Part shown: piece after piece, positions 59,829 to 64,000 of the stretch | How the letters are laid out: the number at the start of each line of letters is the position of its first letter | How positions within the stretch are numbered: position 1 is the first letter of the stretch | Assembly: GCF_001907195.1 (NCBI RefSeq) | Contig: NZ_LVWA01000003.1 | Span: 248,001 to 312,000 of the forward strand | Direction: 5' to 3' | Origin: Pontibacter flavimaris | GTDB taxonomy: Bacteria; Bacteroidota; Bacteroidia; Cytophagales; Hymenobacteraceae | DNA length: 64,000 nucleotides | Made by a program: the position numbers and the translations under genes | The notes under the pieces: model-generated | Told to the model about the DNA's origin: nothing | The model's database searches: none | What the model saw: the letters and a program-made list of their open reading frames with translations, nothing else

Positions 59829-60533
59829 ATGAAGTTCACACCACCGGATTGCCAACAATGTATGAGCAGAAAAGACTCACTGCTGGGCTGTTGCCGCGGC
59901 GATGAGCTGGAAGAGCTGTCTGCCAACAAATCAAGCTGCCTGTACCGGAAGGGGCAGGTGATCTTCAACGAGGGTTCTAAGCCGGCCGGCCTCCACTGCG
60001 TGCACTCCGGCAAAGTGAAAGTATGCAAGATGGGAAGCGACGGGAAAGAGCAGATCATCCGCCTGGCTAAGCCCGGTGATGTGATCGGTTACCGCGCCCT
60101 GATGGCGGACTCAAATTATTCTGCCTCGGCTGTGGCGATGGATGATGCCGTGGTGTGCTTCGTGCCTAAATCGCATTTCATGGACCTGATACACGAGAAC
60201 ATGGATTTCTCGAACGGGCTGATGAAGCTGCTCTCGAAGGCATTGGGAAACGCAGAGGAGCGCATGACGCAGCTGGCGTACAAACCGGTGCGGGAGCGGT
60301 TGGCGGAAGCGCTGCTGCTGCTGCAGAAAACATACCAGCAGGGCGGGAGCGAGGAAAACTTCACGATCGCCATCTCCCGCGAAGACCTGGCCTCCATTGT
60401 GGGCACGGCGAAGGAAACCACCATCCGCCTGCTTTCCGAGCTAAAGGAGGAGCAGATCATCTCCACCAAGGGCAGCAGCATCACCATACTGGATGCCGAA
60501 AAACTCTATAACATCTGCCACCTCTATGATTGA
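59829..60533 (+). CDS. Crp/Fnr-family transcriptional regulator
   Basis: 234 residues. The cyclic-nucleotide-like beta-roll (about 35-150; GQVIFNEGSKPAGLHCVHSGKVKV, KPGDVIGYRAL) precedes a winged HTH (about 165-225). The recognition helix ISREDLASIVGTAKETTIRLLSELK keeps the Glu and Arg that read TGA half-sites. Cysteines at 8, 11, 21 and 22 plus one in AVVCFVP resemble an FNR Fe-S cluster set with altered spacing (E. coli: C-X2-C-X5-C). Probable oxygen- or NO-responsive activator of the FNR boxes at nirK, ccoI and ccoN. Confidence 0.92.
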   Translation: MKFTPPDCQQCMSRKDSLLGCCRGDELEELSANKSSCLYRKGQVIFNEGSKPAGLHCVHSGKVKVCKMGSDGKEQIIRLAKPGDVIGYRALMADSNYSASAVAMDDAVVCFVPKSHFMDLIHENMDFSNGLMKLLSKALGNAEERMTQLAYKPVRERLAEALLLLQKTYQQGGSEENFTIAISREDLASIVGTAKETTIRLLSELKEEQIISTKGSSITILDAEKLYNICHLYD

Positions 60534-60571
60534 GGCGGAACTCTCAGCAGGATTTATTTTTTACTAAATAC

Positions 60572-60603
60572 AAAAGGCCGGCTGCAAAACAGCCGGCCTT
60601 TTT
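60572..60603. terminator. Bidirectional terminator
   Basis: AAAAGGCCGGCTG (60572-60584) pairs perfectly with CAGCCGGCCTTTT (60590-60602), followed by T. It ends the Crp/Fnr gene and could also end a minus-strand transcript from the structured region at 60680-60779. Confidence 0.9.
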
Positions 60604-60679
60604 GCGTTCGTATGGTTTATACGACACGCCAACACCATGTATACTTAACTAAACACTAAACTATTCTATCCAGGTATGG

Positions 60680-60779
60680 CTTTGCGCCAAGGCTGCTTCG
60701 GGTCCTCACCTTACTGTACCCGATCCACAGCCTCGGCATTAGTAGCTCTGTCTCACCTTAAACCACTGCAAAGCACTGT
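60680..60779 (-). ncRNA. Candidate structured RNA
   Basis: On the minus strand GCTTTGC (60777-60771) pairs with GCAAAGC (60687-60681). Inside, GCCGAGGCTG pairs with CAGCCTTGGC through all ten positions if one G-U is allowed (the plus strand would have an A/C mismatch, which favours minus-strand transcription), and TCGGGT pairs with ACCCGA above it. The segment GGTGAGGACCCGAAGCAGCC recalls SRP RNA domain IV, but the 3' side of the tetraloop stem is missing. No promoter was identified. Identity unknown. Confidence 0.35.
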
Positions 60780-60874
60780 TCCTTATTATTCGTGCGTTAC
60801 CAGGCGCGCCTTATGCTGTGGCCTCCCGATCAACCCAACGATACAAATGTCAGGCTATTCGCTTTGATGCACAC

Positions 60875-60908
60875 TGATAAGTATCAACAACAAAACTGAT
60901 TATTATCA
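60875..60908 (+). promoter_or_regulatory. Tandem FNR boxes upstream of ccoI
   Basis: TGATAAGTATCA (60875-60886) and TGATTATTATCA (60897-60908) both fit the FNR/FixK core TGAT-N4-ATCA. Their centres are exactly 22 bp apart. The proximal centre (60902.5) lies 29.5 bp before the -7 box, i.e. near -42 of the expected start site, the class II activator position. Confidence 0.8.
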
Positions 60909-60931
60909 TCTTTTCGGGCAACTGCCAAATC

Positions 60932-60939
60932 TACCTTTG
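60932..60939 (+). promoter_or_regulatory. -7 promoter element of ccoI
   Basis: TACCTTTG, exact TAnnTTTG, 21 bp upstream of the ATG at 60961. No -33 box; the FNR boxes take its place. Confidence 0.7.
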
Positions 60940-60960
60940 TACAGGTAAAAATGAGATACT

Positions 60961-63372
60961 ATGGCTACAAAAGCTGCTTTAGGCACTGAGGTACAGACCT
61001 GTTACCACTGCGGCGACAAGTGCGTGGAGGAAGTGGTGGTGGCGCACGACAAAAGCTTTTGCTGCTCCGGCTGCAAGAACGTTTATGAGCTGCTGGAGGA
61101 AAATAACCTCTGCACCTACTATAACCTGGAAGAGAACCCGGGCATCACGGGTAAGTTAAAAGGCTCCGAATCCCGCTTTGCCTATTTAGACGATGCGGGC
61201 GTTGAAGCCCAACTTATTAGTTTCAAGAGCGAGGCGATCTGCAAAATCACTTTCTACATCCCGCAGATGCACTGCAGCTCCTGTATCTGGCTGCTCGAGA
61301 ACCTGTTTAAACTCAATCCGGGCATATCAGAATCTACGGTTAACTTCCTGCGCAAAGAGGTGTCGCTCACGTATTTCCCGCAGAAGACCACGCTGCGCGA
61401 AGTTGTGACACTGCTGGCGCGCATCGGGTACGAGCCTGAGATAACGCTGGCAGATACCGACGGAAAGAAAACCTCCAAGCCCAACCGCACCATTATTTAC
61501 AAACTGGGGATAGCCGGCTTTTGCTTCGGCAACGTCATGTTGCTTGCCTTCCCGGATTACCTGGCCATCACAGAGGGCTTGCAGCGCACCTTTGGCTCGT
61601 TTTTCGGCTACCTGAGCTTTCTGCTGTCCATCCCGGTTTTCTTTTATAGTGCGCGCGGCTTCTTTACTTCCGCCTGGGAAGGTATAAAGCAGCGCATGGT
61701 TAACATTGACCTGCCCATTGCCACGGGCCTGCTGGCGCTTTTCTTCACCAGTATCTACCAGGTGGTGACAGGCAGCGGCCCCGGCTACTTCGACTCTTTT
61801 ACCGGCCTGGTGTTCTTCATGCTGATCGGCAAGTACTTTCAGCAGAAAACATATGATACCCTTTCCTTCGACAGGGACTATACTTCCTACTTTCCGGTGT
61901 CGGTAACGGTGCTGAAGGAGGGGGGAGAAGAAGCGGCTGTGGCTGTACGAAACCTGAAGGTAGGCGACCGCATCCGCGTCAGGAACCAGGAACTTATCCC
62001 TGCCGATGCCATACTTTTACGCGGCCAGGCCATGATCGACTATAGTTTCGTGAGCGGGGAGTCGGAGCCGGTGGAGAAGGTGATGGGCGAAGTGATCTAC
62101 GCCGGGGGTCGGCAGGTAGGCGAGAGCGTAGAGCTGGAGGTGGTCAAAGAAGTATCGCAAGGGTATCTGACGCAACTCTGGAACGATAGCGTTTTCTCGA
62201 AGGAAGAAGCGCAAAGTGTCAATACCTACGCTAACGTGGCAGGGAAGTGGTTCATCATAGTTACCATGCTGGTTGCGGCCGGTTCTTTGGTGTACTGGGT
62301 GCCGCGCGATACGGAGATGGCCATGAAAGCCTTTACTTCCGTGCTGATCATTGCCTGCCCGTGTGCTTTGTCCCTGGCAACGCCGTTTGTGCATGGCCAT
62401 ACCCTGCGCGTGTTCGGCCGCAATAAGTTTTACCTGAAAAACACCAGTGTCGTAGAGACACTCGCCAAAATAGACACCATCGTGTTCGATAAGACGGGCA
62501 CGCTTACCGAGCCGAGTGCGGCAGAGATCAGCTATACCGGTAAAACCCTTTCAGAAGCGCAGCTGCAAAGTATAAAATCCGTGCTCAGCCACTCGACACA
62601 CCCTCTAAGCCAGCGCATTTTCCAGAGCCTGCAAGGGGAGGTGGTGCCCGTGTCGCACTTTAAGGAGATTGCCGGTAAAGGGCTTGTTGGTGAAATAAAC
62701 GACGCTGTTATTCGGATCGGATCCGCCTCATACTTAGGCGTTAAAGCGGATACAGGCTCAGACACGCTTAAAACAACAGTATATGTGTCTGTAGACGGCG
62801 TGCTGCTGGGATACTACACGTTTTACAACGTGTACCGGAAAGGCCTGAAGCATATCCTGCACGAACTGGAAGGCAAAAAGCTGGCCGTGCTCTCTGGTGA
62901 CAACGACCATGAACAGGCACGCCTGCAAGATCTGCTGGGCACCGAAGCGGAACTCAGCTTCAACCAAAGCCCGCTACAGAAGCTGGAGTACATTCAGCAG
63001 TTGAAAGACAGGCAGCATAAGGTATTAATGGTAGGAGATGGCCTGAACGATGCGGGCGCCCTGAAGCAAAGCGATGCGGGTATTGCCCTGAGCAACAGCG
63101 TTACGAATTTCTCGCCGTCCTGCGATGCCATACTTGATGCGGCTGCCTTTGATAAGCTGAGCAAGTTCCTGGGCTTCTCCAGGAAAACGATGAAGATCAT
63201 ACTTGCTACGTTTGCCGTGTCGCTGGTTTACAACGTGATCGGCCTGACCCTGGCCGTACAGGGGCTTTTCTCGCCCCTGGTGTCTGCTATCCTCATGCCC
63301 ATCAGCTCGCTCAGCGTGATCATCTTTGCCACCTTATCCGTAAAGTTTGCCGCCAAACGGGCGGGGTTGTAA
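60961..63372 (+). CDS. ccoI: Copper-translocating P-type ATPase for cbb3 oxidase assembly
   Basis: 803 residues. A Cys-rich N-terminal metal-binding segment (CYHCGDKC, FCCSGCKNVYELL; 14-45) precedes one HMA-like domain with MHCSSC (near 102-107). P1B-ATPase core: about eight membrane helices, CPC in IIACPCALSLATP (near 464), phosphorylation site DKTGTLTEP (Asp near 509), GDGLNDAGALKQSD (near 693). The N-terminal zinc-finger-like domain is characteristic of CcoI/FixI, which supplies copper for the CcoN active site. First gene of ccoI-ccoS-ccoN, under FNR boxes. Confidence 0.95.
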   Translation: MATKAALGTEVQTCYHCGDKCVEEVVVAHDKSFCCSGCKNVYELLEENNLCTYYNLEENPGITGKLKGSESRFAYLDDAGVEAQLISFKSEAICKITFYIPQMHCSSCIWLLENLFKLNPGISESTVNFLRKEVSLTYFPQKTTLREVVTLLARIGYEPEITLADTDGKKTSKPNRTIIYKLGIAGFCFGNVMLLAFPDYLAITEGLQRTFGSFFGYLSFLLSIPVFFYSARGFFTSAWEGIKQRMVNIDLPIATGLLALFFTSIYQVVTGSGPGYFDSFTGLVFFMLIGKYFQQKTYDTLSFDRDYTSYFPVSVTVLKEGGEEAAVAVRNLKVGDRIRVRNQELIPADAILLRGQAMIDYSFVSGESEPVEKVMGEVIYAGGRQVGESVELEVVKEVSQGYLTQLWNDSVFSKEEAQSVNTYANVAGKWFIIVTMLVAAGSLVYWVPRDTEMAMKAFTSVLIIACPCALSLATPFVHGHTLRVFGRNKFYLKNTSVVETLAKIDTIVFDKTGTLTEPSAAEISYTGKTLSEAQLQSIKSVLSHSTHPLSQRIFQSLQGEVVPVSHFKEIAGKGLVGEINDAVIRIGSASYLGVKADTGSDTLKTTVYVSVDGVLLGYYTFYNVYRKGLKHILHELEGKKLAVLSGDNDHEQARLQDLLGTEAELSFNQSPLQKLEYIQQLKDRQHKVLMVGDGLNDAGALKQSDAGIALSNSVTNFSPSCDAILDAAAFDKLSKFLGFSRKTMKIILATFAVSLVYNVIGLTLAVQGLFSPLVSAILMPISSLSVIIFATLSVKFAAKRAGL

Positions 63373-63431
63373 TAATGATTAATGAATATGGAGTATTGAG
63401 TCGCGAACTGTCAGTCATGCTAAAACTCATA

Positions 63432-63465
63432 CTTTCTAACTTTTTAACCTTCTAACTTTCTAACT
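63432..63465. repeat. TTTCTAACTTT repeat between ccoI and ccoS
   Basis: Tandem TTTCTAAC/TTTTTAAC/CTTCTAAC units. The reverse complement shares GAGTTAGAAAGTTA with the repeat block at 47764. Ends five bases before the ccoS ATG. Confidence 0.55.
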
Positions 63466-63469
63466 CAAC

Positions 63470-63652
63470 ATGTATATCATCTTTTTAATGATCGCGGTGA
63501 GTGTGTCGGTGGCGGCGGCTTTTCTGGTGGCTTTCCTCTGGGCAGTGCGTTCCGGCCAGTACGACGACGACTATACACCGGCCGTACGCATGCTCTTCGA
63601 CAATGAAACACCCGCAAAACCTGCCCGGAAAGACGATAAAAGCACTTCCTGA
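63470..63652 (+). CDS. ccoS: cbb3-type cytochrome oxidase assembly protein CcoS
   Basis: 60 residues: one N-terminal membrane helix (MYIIFLMIAVSVSVAAAFLVAFLWAV), then SGQYDDDYTPAVRMLFDNE, the conserved CcoS pattern of a short acidic segment after the helix, and a charged tail. Required in other bacteria for cofactor insertion into cbb3 oxidase. 97 bp downstream of ccoI, the gap partly filled by a repeat. Confidence 0.93.
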   Translation: MYIIFLMIAVSVSVAAAFLVAFLWAVRSGQYDDDYTPAVRMLFDNETPAKPARKDDKSTS

Positions 63653-63662
63653 CAACTGCAGC

Positions 63663-63696
63663 TGATATCAATCACTTCTGAAAGTGACTTTGGTCA
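63663..63696 (+). promoter_or_regulatory. Tandem FNR boxes upstream of ccoN
   Basis: TGATATCAATCA (63663-63674) fits TGAT-N4-ATCA and TGACTTTGGTCA (63685-63696) fits TGAC-N4-GTCA. Centres are exactly 22 bp apart. The proximal centre (63690.5) is 29.5 bp before the -7-like CAATTTTG, the same geometry as at ccoI. Confidence 0.75.
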
Positions 63697-63719
63697 TCTT
63701 TTAAAAACGCATTCCTACC

Positions 63720-63727
63720 CAATTTTG
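63720..63727 (+). promoter_or_regulatory. -7-like element of ccoN
   Basis: CAATTTTG, one mismatch (C for T) from TAnnTTTG. Implies a leader of about 115 nt before the ccoN start. Confidence 0.45.
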
Positions 63728-63833
63728 AAACTTGAAAAGGGGCGTTTTTTAAAGCTGCCTTAGCCGCCGGGTTTCAGGGTGGCAAGTATAAAAGCAAAAA
63801 CAAAACCTGAGATACAAACACTTAAACAAAAAT

Positions 63834-63838
63834 GGAGG
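63834..63838 (+). promoter_or_regulatory. Shine-Dalgarno sequence of ccoN
   Basis: GGAGG nine bases before the ATG at 63848. Strong SD sequences are rare here; this one supports the chosen start. It lies inside a nine-codon frame ATGGAGGACACCG... (63832-63858) that overlaps the start in another frame. Confidence 0.5.
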
Positions 63839-63847
63839 ACACCGCAC

Positions 63848-64000
63848 ATGTCAACTAATGTAGCCGAAGTCTTAGACAATGCACCCGACAAATTAAAGCC
63901 GAAGGGCCGGGATGCGGGAGCGACAGACACGTTTTTTTATGACAACAAGATCGTACGCGACTTTGGTATAGCCACCGTGTTCTGGGGCGTTGCCGGTATG
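63848..64000 (+). CDS. ccoN: cbb3-type cytochrome c oxidase subunit CcoN (5' end only)
   Basis: The first 51 codons run off the window edge: MSTNVAEVLDNAPDKLKPKG, then DTFFYDNKIVRDFGIATVFWGVAGM. The last part is the opening of the first membrane helix of cbb3 oxidase subunit I (Y/FDN-x-I-V-R-x-F), the heme-copper catalytic subunit; in Bacteroidota it is often fused to CcoO. Its position after ccoI and ccoS and its own FNR-box promoter agree. The fusion state cannot be judged from this fragment. Confidence 0.88.
   Translation, partial: MSTNVAEVLDNAPDKLKPKGRDAGATDTFFYDNKIVRDFGIATVFWGVAGM

Larger units (their letters stand above)
60604..60960. other. Intergenic region between the Crp/Fnr gene and ccoI
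   Basis: 357 bp. Left part: a structured segment (60680-60779). Right part: the ccoI control region with two FNR boxes and a consensus -7 box. A 63-codon frame at 60676-60867 has no protein character. Confidence 0.7.
1..64000. repeat. Highly iterated dispersed word AAGTATA / TATACTT
   Basis: Reading the whole window by eye I counted about 83 copies of TATACTT and about 70 of AAGTATA; the counts are approximate. A 7-mer with six A/T bases in DNA of about 54% GC should occur only about 5-7 times on both strands. The usual extended form is TTTATACTT followed by T or G. Copies lie in intergenic DNA and inside genes on both strands, in different codon phases (Phe-Ile-Leu, Tyr-Thr-Leu, Ser-Ile, Lys-Tyr-Lys), so selection acts on the DNA word rather than on protein. 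Function is unknown. Confidence 0.9.

Noticed and set aside
60676..60867. 63-codon plus-strand frame in the gap before ccoI
   Set aside because: Composition looks non-protein and it coincides with a strongly structured segment; RNA is the better explanation.
1..64000. AAGTATA word as a restriction-modification site
   Set aside because: Restriction sites tend to be avoided, not enriched, and the word is asymmetric; methylation as a protective mark remains testable but is not the simplest reading.

Overview
The window looks like chromosomal DNA of a Bacteroidota member, most likely order Cytophagales, family Hymenobacteraceae (Pontibacter-like). Grounds: GC above 50%; exact or near matches to the Bacteroidota -7 promoter element TAnnTTTG upstream of several genes; almost no Shine-Dalgarno sequences; and family content typical of the phylum (S46 dipeptidyl-peptidase, DUF3127 protein, TolC/MFP/RND set, CcoI and CcoS next to an FNR-type regulator, AddAB-type exonuclease). 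The genus is inference. I saw no tRNA, rRNA, CRISPR array, prophage or intact insertion sequence.

Layout. 0-13.3 kb: housekeeping and metabolic genes on both strands (stress flavoprotein, ACP phosphodiesterase, SlyD-type isomerase, SF1 helicase, thyA, metallo-hydrolase, SDR, aminotransferase IV, msrA, oxidoreductases, FUSC protein). 13.3-20.7 kb: addB and addA, separated by a VOC gene, a small membrane gene with an in-frame stop and two dispersed repeats. 22-25 kb: a DEAD-box RNA helicase with a long AT-rich leader, a candidate structured RNA and the remains of a decayed gene. 25-30 kb: flavoprotein oxidoreductases, SDRs and a nuclease-inhibitor-like protein. 30.4-34.8 kb: a nitrite-respiration operon, nirK (fused to cytochrome c), nirV, sco and an outer-membrane barrel. 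35-41.6 kb: a TetR-controlled RND efflux operon. 42-57 kb: secreted peptidases (M19, S46, M1), PhoH, cyanophycinase plus isoaspartyl peptidase, stress proteins. 57.4-64 kb: L,D-transpeptidase, azurin-like cupredoxin, Crp/Fnr regulator, CcoI copper ATPase, CcoS and the start of ccoN.

Two signals stand out. First, the word AAGTATA/TATACTT occurs about 150 times by hand count (roughly 5-7 expected from composition), in both orientations, in genes and between them, and in different reading frames. It behaves like a genome-wide DNA word comparable to cyanobacterial HIP1 or an uptake/Chi-type sequence. Second, the nirK, ccoI and ccoN promoters each carry two FNR-type boxes (TGAY-N4-RTCA) whose centres are exactly 22 bp apart. 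In ccoI and ccoN the proximal box lies at an identical distance from a -7-like element. This links nitrite reduction and cbb3 oxidase assembly into one low-oxygen regulon, probably controlled by the Crp/Fnr protein encoded at 59.8 kb, with SCO, CcoI and the cupredoxin supplying copper handling and electron transfer.
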